Origin: Gammaproteobacteria bacterium
GTDB lineage: Bacteria; Pseudomonadota; Gammaproteobacteria; Steroidobacterales; GCA-2729495
Reading direction: 5' to 3'
Length of the DNA: 64,000 nucleotides
NCBI GenBank assembly: GCA_030426355.1
Contig: JAUHYQ010000002.1
Location: 496,001 to 560,000 of the forward strand
Of this stretch, positions 9,416-17,446 are shown piece by piece. Each line of letters begins with the position of its first letter. Position 1 is the first letter of the stretch. The notes beneath the pieces were generated by a model. The model was not told the origin of the DNA. It ran no database searches and saw nothing but the letters and a program-made list of their open reading frames with translations. The translations under genes were made by a program, and so were the position numbers.

Positions 9416-9628
9416 ATGCCAAGTATCGTATTAGAATCTGAGATTACATGTCCGAGCTGCAGCTATCGCAAGCTTGAGCAAATGGCGGCTGATTCCTGTC
9501 TGGTCTGCTATGAATGCACATCGTGTCACGAGCTGCTGAAGCCAAAAGCGGGCGATTGCTGTGTGTTTTGCTCCTATGGCAGCGTCAAGTGCCCGCCGAA
9601 TCAACAGGGCGACAAATACTGTGACTAG
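9416..9628 (+). CDS. GDCCVxC-domain protein (Cys form)
   Basis: 70 residues with 11 cysteines: CPSC (12-15), CLVCYECTSC (28-37) and the family hallmark GDCCVFCSYGSVKCPP (47-61). This is the small GDCCVxC domain family, whose members in some organisms carry selenocysteine in the hallmark. Here all hallmark codons are TGC/TGT, with no in-frame TGA, so this is the Cys version. The spaced CxxC pairs suggest Zn or other soft-metal binding. Function unknown. Its place after the copper genes fits a metal-linked role, as inference. Confidence 0.85.
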   Translation: MPSIVLESEITCPSCSYRKLEQMAADSCLVCYECTSCHELLKPKAGDCCVFCSYGSVKCPPNQQGDKYCD

Positions 9629-9701
9629 GGCATAATTCTAGAGAAATTCTAGAGAAATGCGTTTGTGATCCGGTTGACCGCAACTATCTCTTTGAAAAGA
9701 T

Positions 9702-9776
9702 TGGCGCTCCCTACGGGAATCGAACCCGTGTTTCAGCCTTGAGAGGGCCGCGTCCTTACCGCTAGACGAAGGGAGC
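9702..9776 (-). tRNA. tRNA-Glu (CUC)
   Basis: Reverse strand reads GCTCCCT at the 5' end, pairing with AGGGAGC, then discriminator G and an encoded CCA. The D-arm TCGTCTAGCGG, T-arm GGGTTCGAATCCC and anticodon stem-loop CGGCC-CTCTCAA-GGCTG give anticodon CTC. 75 bases including CCA. Confidence 0.95.
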
Positions 9777-9843
9777 ACACAGCCTGTTATCATACGCGGC
9801 TTTACGCACCTGCCTAGCCCTCCTGACAACGTTGGTTTAATTC

Positions 9844-11181
9844 TTGGCCGCTCCTTCCCACTCTTCTGAATCCGTCCCGCTGCTTGTGCCACGGTCGGAG
9901 CACAATATCAGTCGCGCCAATATTTCCAGCGCGGCGCTCAAAGTGCTCTATCGCCTGCGCGAAGGCGGCTTTGAGGCCTATCTGGTCGGCGGCAGCGTCC
10001 GCGATCTGCTGTTGGGCGGGCATCCGAAGGATTTCGACATTGCAACCGATGCAACGCCGGAGCAGGTTCACGGATTATTCAACAATTCGCGCCTTATAGG
10101 GCGTCGTTTCCGCCTGGTGCACGTGCGTTTTGGCCGGGAAATTATTGAAGTGGCGACTTTTCGCGCGGCGGCCGGTCATGATGATGATGATCATGAAATC
10201 GCCGAAGGCAGCGGTCGGGTGTTGCGCGATAACGTATGGGGAACCCTCGAAGACGATGCCTTGCGGCGCGACTTTACGGTGAACTCGCTGTACTACGGCA
10301 TCGGGGATTTCGCGATTAGGGATTACGCCGGGGGTGTAGCGGACATAGCCGCGCGCCAACTGCGCCTGATCGGTGATCCAGAGCAGAGGTATCGAGAGGA
10401 TCCGGTGCGCATGCTGCGCGCGGCTCGGTTTGCGGCCAAACTGGATTTCGAGATCGAAGCCGATACCGCGGCCCCGATAGAAAGGCTGGCCGGCTTGCTG
10501 GACAATATTCCGGCGGCACGCCTGTTCGATGAATTTGGCAAATTATTCCAGTCGGGCCATGCCTATGCGTCCTGGCAGCAATTGCAGAAATACGACCTGA
10601 CCCGCCACCTGCTCCCGCTGACCCATATGTGGCTGAACAACGATCCGGAGGGTTCACGCCGGCGTTTTATAGAGCAGGCGCTGCGCAACACCGATGAGCG
10701 CGTGGCCACCGACAAACCCATAACACCCATGTTTTTATTCGCAATTTTTCTGTGGGGGCCGGTGTCGGGCCGGGCGCGGCAGCTTACAGAAGAGGAGCAA
10801 ATGTCTGACGTGCAGGCACTGGCGCTCGCGGGTGCCGAGTTAATGGCGATGCAGTGCCAGCGCATTGCCGTTCCCAAGCGCTTTTCATTGCCGATGCGCG
10901 AGATTATCCAGATGCAGCCACGCTTCGCCCGCCGCACCGGGAAGCGCGTACAGTCGTTTCTTGGCCATCGGCGTTTTCGTGCCGCTTATGACCTGTATGT
11001 GCTGCGCGGGTTGCTCGGCGAAGTCAGTGACGAAGAGTTGGCCTGGTGGACCGAAGTGCAGCAGGGCGTGGCTGTGGGTGAAGGCGATGGCGGCGACGAC
11101 GACACTTTCGGACGGGGCAAAAAAAGGTCGAAAAAGACTGTCAGAAAGCGCCCCCGTAAGCGCAGTAAAAAGAAAGAATAG
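9844..11181 (+). CDS. pcnB: Poly(A) polymerase I
   Basis: Adds poly(A) tails to RNA 3' ends to promote decay. Class II nucleotidyltransferase head LVGGSVRDLLLGGHPKDFDIATDATPEQ with the catalytic DxD pair, the tRNA-nucleotidyltransferase-like neck (RYREDPVRMLRAARFAAKLDF), and a very basic tail (RGKKRSKKTVRKRPRKRSKKKE) typical of PcnB rather than CCA enzymes. 445 residues from TTG 9844, which directly follows an in-frame stop. A GTG at 9886 begins exactly where E. coli PcnB similarity starts, and neither has a good RBS. The downstream folK-dNK-panBC order is typical of Gammaproteobacteria. Confidence 0.93.
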   Translation: MAAPSHSSESVPLLVPRSEHNISRANISSAALKVLYRLREGGFEAYLVGGSVRDLLLGGHPKDFDIATDATPEQVHGLFNNSRLIGRRFRLVHVRFGREIIEVATFRAAAGHDDDDHEIAEGSGRVLRDNVWGTLEDDALRRDFTVNSLYYGIGDFAIRDYAGGVADIAARQLRLIGDPEQRYREDPVRMLRAARFAAKLDFEIEADTAAPIERLAGLLDNIPAARLFDEFGKLFQSGHAYASWQQLQKYDLTRHLLPLTHMWLNNDPEGSRRRFIEQALRNTDERVATDKPITPMFLFAIFLWGPVSGRARQLTEEEQMSDVQALALAGAELMAMQCQRIAVPKRFSLPMREIIQMQPRFARRTGKRVQSFLGHRRFRAAYDLYVLRGLLGEVSDEELAWWTEVQQGVAVGEGDGGDDDTFGRGKKRSKKTVRKRPRKRSKKKE

Positions 11182-11235
11182 TATTAATTTCAATAACTAA
11201 AAAACCATTTTTAACTAGTATTCTGGATAATATTC

Positions 11236-11748
11236 ATGGCAGAGCGACCGGTTTGGATACCGGCTTACATCGGCGTGGGCAGCAATCTTCATGACCCGGC
11301 GGCACAGGTGGCTCGGGCATGCGAGGCACTGGCTGACCTGCCGCAGACACGCCTGATGGCGTTGTCCCCCAGCTACAGCAATCCGCCGATGGGCCCACAG
11401 GACCAACCCGATTACGTGAATGCAGTCGCGGGGCTGCTGACCCGGCTGCCGGCGCGCACTTTGCTCCTCGAATTGCAGAAACTGGAGGCAGCGCTGGGGC
11501 GGATGCGCAAGGCGGGCGATCGCTGGGGGCCGCGCGTGATTGACCTTGATTTGCTGATGCACGGCTTTAGCCGCGAGGCCACGACTGAATTAACGTTGCC
11601 GCATCCGGGCATTTCGGAACGAAATTTTGTATTGTTTCCGCTGTGCGACATTGCGCCAATGCTGGTTGTGCCGGGGCAGGGTACGGTGGCAAGGTTGGCG
11701 GCGGCAGCCGACCACAGTGGTTTGATTGCATTGAGTCCGACGGGTTAG
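11236..11748 (+). CDS. folK: 2-amino-4-hydroxy-6-hydroxymethyldihydropteridine pyrophosphokinase
   Basis: Transfers pyrophosphate from ATP to 6-hydroxymethyl-dihydropterin in folate synthesis. 170 residues, usual for HPPK. Visible motifs: AYIGVGSNLHDP at the start, PMGPQDQPDYVNAV (pterin pocket loop), and the signature RWGPRVIDLDLLM carrying the Mg-binding Asp pair. Lies between pcnB and the deoxynucleoside kinase, 54 bases after pcnB. Confidence 0.95.
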   Translation: MAERPVWIPAYIGVGSNLHDPAAQVARACEALADLPQTRLMALSPSYSNPPMGPQDQPDYVNAVAGLLTRLPARTLLLELQKLEAALGRMRKAGDRWGPRVIDLDLLMHGFSREATTELTLPHPGISERNFVLFPLCDIAPMLVVPGQGTVARLAAAADHSGLIALSPTG

Positions 11749-11806
11749 CGGCCAGAGCGGCGCGTACTCGGTTTCAACAAGAACAAAACAAGAAAATAAC
11801 TGAAAC

Positions 11807-12454
11807 ATGGCTAATTCCCGTTACATAGCGATTGAAGGGCCGATCGGGGTCGGAAAGACCAGTCTGGCGCAACGACTTGCCAGGGAGCTGGACGGCGAAC
11901 TGGTGCTGGAAGAAGCGGGTGCTAACCCTTTTCTTGAGCGTTTTTATGCAGATCCGCGCGGTGCAGCCCTGCCGGCGCAGCTGTTTTTTCTGTTTCAGCG
12001 GGCCCGCCAGCTTGATCAACTTGCTCAGGCGGACATGTTCAGCGATCTGCGCGTCGCGGATTTCCTGATGGCCAAGGATCGCCTGTTTGCGCAAATAACG
12101 CTGGACCGGGACGAACTCGATTTGTACGAGAAAATATATGCGGCAACGGAATTCAAGGCGCCAGTGCCGGATCTGGTGGTGTATTTGCAGGCGCCGGTCG
12201 ACACGCTGCTGTTCAGAATCGCCCGCCGAGGCATACACTATGAGCAGTCGATAGGGCGGCGTTATCTGGAGCGTCTCACCGACGCGTACTCGCAGTACTT
12301 TCATCAATACGACGAGTCGCCGTTACTGATCGTGAACGCGGCCACAATTGACCCCGTTAACAACCAGCTGCATTTTGAATTGCTGCTGGACGAGATCAAT
12401 AGTGCGCGCAGCGGCCGGCAGTTCTTTAATCCGCTGGTGTCTGCGTTCGCCTGA
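11807..12454 (+). CDS. Deoxynucleoside kinase (deoxyadenosine/deoxyguanosine kinase type)
   Basis: Salvage kinase of the dNK/thymidine kinase 2 family, 215 residues. P-loop IEGPIGVGKTSLAQRLA at 8-24, the EEAGANPFLERFYADP substrate region, FQRARQLDQL, and the lid-type LLFRIARRGIHYEQSIGRRYLE with its Arg cluster. The ERY/DR-type motif MAKDRLFA contributes the catalytic Arg. Which deoxynucleoside it uses cannot be told from sequence. A dNK between folK and panB recurs in Gammaproteobacteria. Confidence 0.87.
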   Translation: MANSRYIAIEGPIGVGKTSLAQRLARELDGELVLEEAGANPFLERFYADPRGAALPAQLFFLFQRARQLDQLAQADMFSDLRVADFLMAKDRLFAQITLDRDELDLYEKIYAATEFKAPVPDLVVYLQAPVDTLLFRIARRGIHYEQSIGRRYLERLTDAYSQYFHQYDESPLLIVNAATIDPVNNQLHFELLLDEINSARSGRQFFNPLVSAFA

Positions 12455-12482
12455 TCAAATCTTGCACCGCTAGAGTTCACTT

Positions 12483-13313
12483 ATGTATGCACAACTTCAA
12501 CAACGCGGTATGGATCGTCCACCGGTCAATGTATCGACGTTGCGGCAAATGAAAGCCGACAAACAGCCTATCGCCTGCCTCACGGCGTACGACGCCAGTT
12601 TCGCCTGGCTGGTTGATCAGGCCGGTACGGATCTGGTGCTGGTCGGCGATTCGCTCGGCATGGTGGTGCAGGGGCATGACACGACCGTGCCGGTGACGGT
12701 GGACGATATGATCTACCACACCCAGCTCGTTTCCCGCGGATTGTCACGTGCTTTTCTCGTTGCCGATATGCCGTTCATGAGTTACACCAGTCCGCAGCAG
12801 GCGCTGGAGAACTCCGTGCGGTTGATGCAGGAAGGGGCCGCGATGATGGTGAAACTGGAAGGCGGTTCCAGTCAGATACGGATTGTCGAATACCTCGCGC
12901 TGCACGACATCCCGGTATGCGCGCATCTGGGTTTGAAGCCGCAGTCAGTTCACAAGATTGGCGGTTTCAAGGTTCAGGGCCGGGACGCAACGCAGGCCCG
13001 GCAAATGGCTGCGGATGCAAAAGCGTTGCAGGATGCAGGCGCAGACATTGTGCTGCTGGAGTGTGTGCCAAGTGAAGTTGGCAAGCAGGTTACGGAGTCA
13101 CTCGACGTGCCGGTCATCGGTATTGGCGCGGGCCCGGAAGTGGACGGTCAGATACTGGTGCTCTATGACATTCTGGGGATTACCCAGGGGCGGATGCCGC
13201 GGTTTGTGCATAACTACATGAACGAAACCGGTGACATCAGCGGCGCTATTGCCGCCTATGTCGAGGCAGTAAAAGCGCGTACTTATCCTGCGCCCGAGCA
13301 CTGTTTTTCCTGA
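12483..13313 (+). CDS. panB: 3-methyl-2-oxobutanoate hydroxymethyltransferase
   Basis: First committed step of pantothenate synthesis: ketoisovalerate plus methylene-THF to ketopantoate. 276 residues, close to the E. coli length with a short N-terminal extension. TIM-barrel landmarks: CLTAYDASFAWLVDQAG, LVGDSLGMVVQGHDTT (Mg-binding Asp), MMVKLEGG, HLGLKPQSV, and the catalytic Glu region LLECVPSEVGKQVTES. Followed 57 bases later by panC. Confidence 0.96.
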   Translation: MYAQLQQRGMDRPPVNVSTLRQMKADKQPIACLTAYDASFAWLVDQAGTDLVLVGDSLGMVVQGHDTTVPVTVDDMIYHTQLVSRGLSRAFLVADMPFMSYTSPQQALENSVRLMQEGAAMMVKLEGGSSQIRIVEYLALHDIPVCAHLGLKPQSVHKIGGFKVQGRDATQARQMAADAKALQDAGADIVLLECVPSEVGKQVTESLDVPVIGIGAGPEVDGQILVLYDILGITQGRMPRFVHNYMNETGDISGAIAAYVEAVKARTYPAPEHCFS

Positions 13314-13370
13314 TTTGTCCGTCTCTCTGCTGCGTGCAGAATATATTTCAGCGCTACCCGGAAGCAGATT

Positions 13371-14225
13371 TTGCAAAACATTAAAACCGTCACGAAGATG
13401 CGCGCGCATTTGGCCGCCTGGCGCGAGGCGGGCGACTCAATCGCCTTCGTTCCGACCATGGGCAATCTGCACGCCGGCCACATGAGTTTGGTCGAGCTTG
13501 CTTCGCAGCATGCCGAGCACGTGGTTGTCAGCATTTTTGTTAACCCGACTCAGTTTGGTCCGGGCGAGGATTTTGCTCGCTATCCGCGCACCCCTGAAAG
13601 TGACGTGCGGCGACTGAAACGTGCGGGGGTTGACGCGCTGTTTATTCCGTCCGATGCGGAGATGTACCCGAACGGTATAGATGCGGCGACGCAGGTTAAC
13701 GTGCCCGCTGTGTCGGAAATCCTTGAGGGCGAGCATCGGCCCGGGCATTTCGCAGGCGTCGCTTCAGTCGTTTGCCGATTGTTAAATATCTGCCAGCCGG
13801 ATGTTGCCGTGTTCGGTCAGAAGGATTATCAGCAACTGGTGGTATTGCGGCAGATGGTGCGAGATCTCCACATGCCGGTTAAGGTGCTGGCCGGTCCCAC
13901 CAAGCGTGCAGAAAACGGTTTGGCATTAAGCTCGCGCAACCAATATCTGAACGCGCGACAAAAAGATCAGGCCGGAGCGATTTACGGGGCGTTGTCAGCG
14001 GTGGGCAGCGCCATCGAAAAGGGCCGTTCGGATTGGGCGGAACTTGAGGCGGAAGGGTGGCGGCAACTCGAATCTGCCGGCCTTCACCCGGAGTATTTTG
14101 CGGTGCGCCGGGCGGTCAACTTGTCGAAGGTTGAGACTGTTCATCAGAATTTGGTGGTGCTGGCCGCAGTGCGGCTGGGCGACGTGCGCCTGATCGATAA
14201 TTTACTTGTCGCGCGCCCGGCTTAA
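13371..14225 (+). CDS. panC: Pantothenate synthetase
   Basis: ATP-dependent ligation of pantoate and beta-alanine. 284 residues. HIGH-type motif VPTMGNLHAGHMSLV near residue 27, then VVSIFVNPTQFGPGEDF, FGQKDYQQL, and the KMSKS-like LALSSRNQYLN. The start is TTG, and an ATG ten codons in would cut into the conserved N-terminal strand. Its stop overlaps the stop of queG, coming from the other strand, within CTTAAG. Confidence 0.95.
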   Translation: MQNIKTVTKMRAHLAAWREAGDSIAFVPTMGNLHAGHMSLVELASQHAEHVVVSIFVNPTQFGPGEDFARYPRTPESDVRRLKRAGVDALFIPSDAEMYPNGIDAATQVNVPAVSEILEGEHRPGHFAGVASVVCRLLNICQPDVAVFGQKDYQQLVVLRQMVRDLHMPVKVLAGPTKRAENGLALSSRNQYLNARQKDQAGAIYGALSAVGSAIEKGRSDWAELEAEGWRQLESAGLHPEYFAVRRAVNLSKVETVHQNLVVLAAVRLGDVRLIDNLLVARPA

Positions 14226-15289
14226 GCAGCGCCGTGTTCTGCAAGCGCCCAGGCCACGTGCTCGCGCACCAGTGCTGAGGGGTCGTCGGCGCGCTGGCGC
14301 AAAGCCGCTACCGTGTCGGGGGAGGTGGGTGCGTTGCCCAGCGCTACTGCTATGTTGCGCAGCCAGCGTTCGTAGCCGATGCGTCGAATAGCGCTGCCGG
14401 CGGTTTTTTTCAACCAGTGTGCTTCGCTCCATTCGAACAAGGTGGTCAGTTGCACATTGTCCAGCCCGTGCCGGGGGGCGAAGTCTTTTTCTGCAGTTGG
14501 CCGGGCAAATTTATTCCACGGGCAATACAACTGACAGTCATCGCAGCCGTAAATGCGATTGCCGATGGCTTTGCGAAATTCCATCGGTATGGCGCCCTTT
14601 AGCTCAATGGTCAGATACGAAATGCAACGGCGCGCGTCCAGCTCAAAGGGCGCGACGATAGCCTGTGTCGGACAGACATCAATGCAGGTGCGGCAAGTGC
14701 CGCAGTGTTCTGCGGCAGCCTGGTCGGCGTGCAAAGGTAAATCGGTGTAAATCTCACCGAGAAAAAACCACGAGCCCGCATTCTTGTTAATCACGTTGGT
14801 GTGTTTGCCGATCCAGCCGAGCCCGGCATTTCTGGCCAGGGGTTTTTCCAGGACCGGCGCACTGTCGCTGAAAACCCGGTAGCCGTATTCACCCACTGCC
14901 GCATGGATACGATCCGCCAGTTTTTGCAGGCGGTTACGCACGACTTTGTGGTAATCGCGACCGAGGGCATACCGGGAGATGTAGGCCATTTCGGGTTGTT
15001 CCAGCAGTGCCTCGGGCTGTTGGGTTTCGGCGGGCAGGTAGTCCATGCGCACCGAGATCACACTGACTGTGCCGCCGACCAGATCGGCGGGGCGGCTCCG
15101 GCGGGTGCCATGCCGCTCCATGTACTGCATTTCACCGTGACGCTGGCGCTTTAGCCATGCGAGCAAGTGCTGTTCATCGCGGGCGAGCTCTATGCCGGCA
15201 ATACCCGCTTGCTGAAATCCGAGCTCGGCTGCCCAGACCTTGATCTGTTCGGCAAAGGCCGGGCGGCTCAACGATTCTTTATGGTTCAT
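14222..15289 (-). CDS. queG: Epoxyqueuosine reductase
   Basis: Last step of queuosine synthesis, reducing epoxyqueuosine in tRNA with cobalamin and two 4Fe-4S clusters. Cys patterns CGTCRTCIDVCPTQAI and CDDCQLYCPWNKF are the ferredoxin-type cluster ligands, and the C-terminus has a HEAT-like repeat (VAALRQRADDPSALVREHVAWAL). I take ATG 15289 (MNHKESLSRP), 355 residues, over the track start 21 bases earlier. Convergent with panC (4-base overlap) and divergent from nnr. Confidence 0.95.
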   Translation of the reverse strand: MNHKESLSRPAFAEQIKVWAAELGFQQAGIAGIELARDEQHLLAWLKRQRHGEMQYMERHGTRRSRPADLVGGTVSVISVRMDYLPAETQQPEALLEQPEMAYISRYALGRDYHKVVRNRLQKLADRIHAAVGEYGYRVFSDSAPVLEKPLARNAGLGWIGKHTNVINKNAGSWFFLGEIYTDLPLHADQAAAEHCGTCRTCIDVCPTQAIVAPFELDARRCISYLTIELKGAIPMEFRKAIGNRIYGCDDCQLYCPWNKFARPTAEKDFAPRHGLDNVQLTTLFEWSEAHWLKKTAGSAIRRIGYERWLRNIAVALGNAPTSPDTVAALRQRADDPSALVREHVAWALAEHGAA

Positions 15290-15320
15290 AATCGGGCATA
15301 AAAGCGTCACGGATGCTCAG

Positions 15321-15326
15321 TATAAT
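15321..15326 (+). promoter_or_regulatory. TATAAT -10 box just before nnr
   Basis: A perfect TATAAT lies 8 bases before the ATG at 15334. If used, transcription would start at or next to the ATG, giving a leaderless or nearly leaderless nnr mRNA. I see no convincing -35 element. Alternatively it is chance, or it serves within the longer ORF from 15313. Confidence 0.35.
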
Positions 15327-15333
15327 CGCCCGC

Positions 15334-16818
15334 ATGGATGCAAACGGACAATGGGTCTACACACCGGATAAGGTACGCGAACTCGATCGCATTGCCATCG
15401 AGGAGCAGGGCATCGCCGGTTATACATTAATGCGGCGAGCCGGCCAGTTCGCATTCGATACTATCCGCGAGCGCAACCCGGCGGCGCATCATTGGATTAT
15501 TTACTGCGGCAGTGGAAACAATGCCGGTGACGGCTACGTCATCGGTCGTCTGGCATTGGAAAGTGAACTCCACGTTGTAGTCGTTGCCGTTGGCGAACCG
15601 GACCGTCTCGGCGGAGATGCTGCCCGCGCCTGTCAGGATTACATCGCGGCGGGCGGCAAAGTACAGAGCTTCAGCGAGGTAGCGCCCGCGGCAGGCGATC
15701 TGGTGATCGATGCGTTGCTGGGAACCGGACTCCAGCGGCCGCTGCAGGGTGTTTATGCCGAGGCCGTATCTGCCATTAATGCGTCTGGGCTGCCGGTTGT
15801 GGCGGTCGACATTCCTACAGGCCTGAACGGCACCGACGGTCAGGTGATGGGTGACTGCGTGCATGCTGCGCTCACCGTCACTTTCGTCGGTTTGAAGCAG
15901 GGGCTTTTTTTAGGGGCGGGTCCGTCCGTGTGCGGTGAACTGTGTTTCAGTGACCTGCGCATTGCGCCAGTTGCCGCAGACCGAGTTGGTCCGGTGCTGC
16001 GCTGCGTGGGCGACCGTGAACGCCGCCGTCATCTGCCGGGGCGCAACCGCGCCGCCCACAAAGGCGATTTCGGTCACGTGCTGGTGGTGGGTGGCAACCA
16101 CGGTATGGGTGGTGCAGTGAGGCTTGCAGGCAGCGCCGCTTTGCGCACCGGGGCAGGTCTGGTAAGCGTTGCGACGCGCGCCGACAACGTTAGCGCCGTT
16201 ATTGCCGGCAGGCCCGAATTGATGTGTCGCGGTGTGCCCGATGCTGACGGTTTAAATGATCTGCTGGCGCGCGCCAGCGTAGTCGCTATCGGGCCCGGGC
16301 TGGGTCAGGATAGCTGGGCCAGCGACTTATTGGCGCGGGTACTGGCCAGCGACTTGCCTCTGGTGCTAGACGCGGATGCGCTCAACCTGCTGGCTATCAA
16401 CCCGCACCGGCGCGAAAACTGGGTACTGACACCGCACCCGGGCGAAGCAGGCCGGTTGCTGGGTATCTCAACTCAGGCCGTTCAGGTGGACCGTGTCGGG
16501 GCGCTACTCGAGTTGCAACGGCGCTATGGCGGTGTGGTGTTGTTAAAGGGTGCGGGAACACTGGTGACGGGCCAACCGGTGCCGTGGTTAATTACCGCCG
16601 GCAACCCCGGCATGTCCAGTGCCGGTATGGGCGACGTGTTGACCGGCGTTACAGCGGCGGTTTTGGCTCAATGTTCCGGTAAAGACCCTGCGACACTGGT
16701 CGCATTGGCCGCGTGGCTGCATGCAAGCGCCGGTGATCGCGCGGCGCGAGCTGGCGAACGTGGGCTGCTGGCCGGTGATGTGGTGCAGGAGTTGCGCGCT
16801 TGTCTGAACGGAAAGTAA
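15334..16818 (+). CDS. nnr: Bifunctional NAD(P)H-hydrate epimerase / ADP-dependent dehydratase
   Basis: Repairs damaged NAD(P)HX. The N-terminal YjeF_N epimerase domain (GYTLMRRAGQFAFDTI, YCGSGNNAGDGYVIGRLA, VDIPTGLNGTDGQVMG) is fused to the C-terminal YjeF_C dehydratase (HKGDFGHVLVVGGNHGMGGAVRLAG, LVLDADALNLLA, ITAGNPGMSSAGMGDVLTGV). The track start is 15313, but ATG 15334 (MDANGQWVYTP) matches the family start and lies downstream of a TATAAT. 494 residues. Divergent from queG; tsaE follows closely. Confidence 0.95.
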   Translation: MDANGQWVYTPDKVRELDRIAIEEQGIAGYTLMRRAGQFAFDTIRERNPAAHHWIIYCGSGNNAGDGYVIGRLALESELHVVVVAVGEPDRLGGDAARACQDYIAAGGKVQSFSEVAPAAGDLVIDALLGTGLQRPLQGVYAEAVSAINASGLPVVAVDIPTGLNGTDGQVMGDCVHAALTVTFVGLKQGLFLGAGPSVCGELCFSDLRIAPVAADRVGPVLRCVGDRERRRHLPGRNRAAHKGDFGHVLVVGGNHGMGGAVRLAGSAALRTGAGLVSVATRADNVSAVIAGRPELMCRGVPDADGLNDLLARASVVAIGPGLGQDSWASDLLARVLASDLPLVLDADALNLLAINPHRRENWVLTPHPGEAGRLLGISTQAVQVDRVGALLELQRRYGGVVLLKGAGTLVTGQPVPWLITAGNPGMSSAGMGDVLTGVTAAVLAQCSGKDPATLVALAAWLHASAGDRAARAGERGLLAGDVVQELRACLNGK

Positions 16819-16826
16819 TCACGGTC

Positions 16827-17276
16827 ATGCTCACCTCGGCAGCAGCAACCGAGGCGGCCGGCGCGGCGCTTGCCCGCGCGGTGGTGAACGCCGAGCAGGC
16901 CTGCATATATCTGCGCGGCGAGCTGGGAGCCGGGAAAACAACCTTTGCGCGCGGCTTTCTCGCCGGTCTTGGTCACGCAGGTCGGGTGCCGAGTCCGACG
17001 TACACCCTCGTCGAACCCTACGACGTCGCCGGGCGGCGCGTGTGGCACCTGGATTTATACCGCCTCGGCGACGGTGCGGAGCTGGAGTATCTGGGGCTGG
17101 ATGAAATGGCGGGGCCCGGCGGCTTGCTGCTGATTGAGTGGCCTGAGCGTGGCTTAAACTATTTGCCTGGCGATGACTTATTAATAGAACTTAAAGTGAT
17201 CCCTGAAGGGCGATCGCTGGCCATTACGCCCCGCAGCGGCGTCGGCAAGGCCATTCTGAGGGCGCTGGATATTTAG
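16827..17276 (+). CDS. tsaE: tRNA threonylcarbamoyladenosine synthesis ATPase TsaE
   Basis: ATPase partner of TsaB/TsaD in t6A37 tRNA modification. P-loop LRGELGAGKTTFARGFL, then the SPTYTLVEPY and HLDLYRLGD motifs and LLIEWPERG. I use ATG 16827 (149 residues, close to E. coli 153). The track's TTG at 16800 would overlap nnr by 19 bases and is possible. Conserved neighbourhood nnr-tsaE-amidase-mutL. Confidence 0.95.
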   Translation: MLTSAAATEAAGAALARAVVNAEQACIYLRGELGAGKTTFARGFLAGLGHAGRVPSPTYTLVEPYDVAGRRVWHLDLYRLGDGAELEYLGLDEMAGPGGLLLIEWPERGLNYLPGDDLLIELKVIPEGRSLAITPRSGVGKAILRALDI

Positions 17277-17446
17277 TGCCGATGCCCGGGCGAGCACTTA
17301 TAAACAAAGGGTTTCAGGGGCTTTATGCCTATCGCATCTAGCAAAGGGCGCTATCTTGCTAATTTAATGGTAATTACTGACGCCAATTTCTTGGATATTT
17401 TGTCAAATTGCGTATACTTCTGGGCATCGCCTTGGGGGACGAAGGG

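Noticed and set aside
9416-9628. Selenoprotein in the GDCCVxC gene
   Set aside because: No in-frame TGA; every hallmark position is TGC or TGT.
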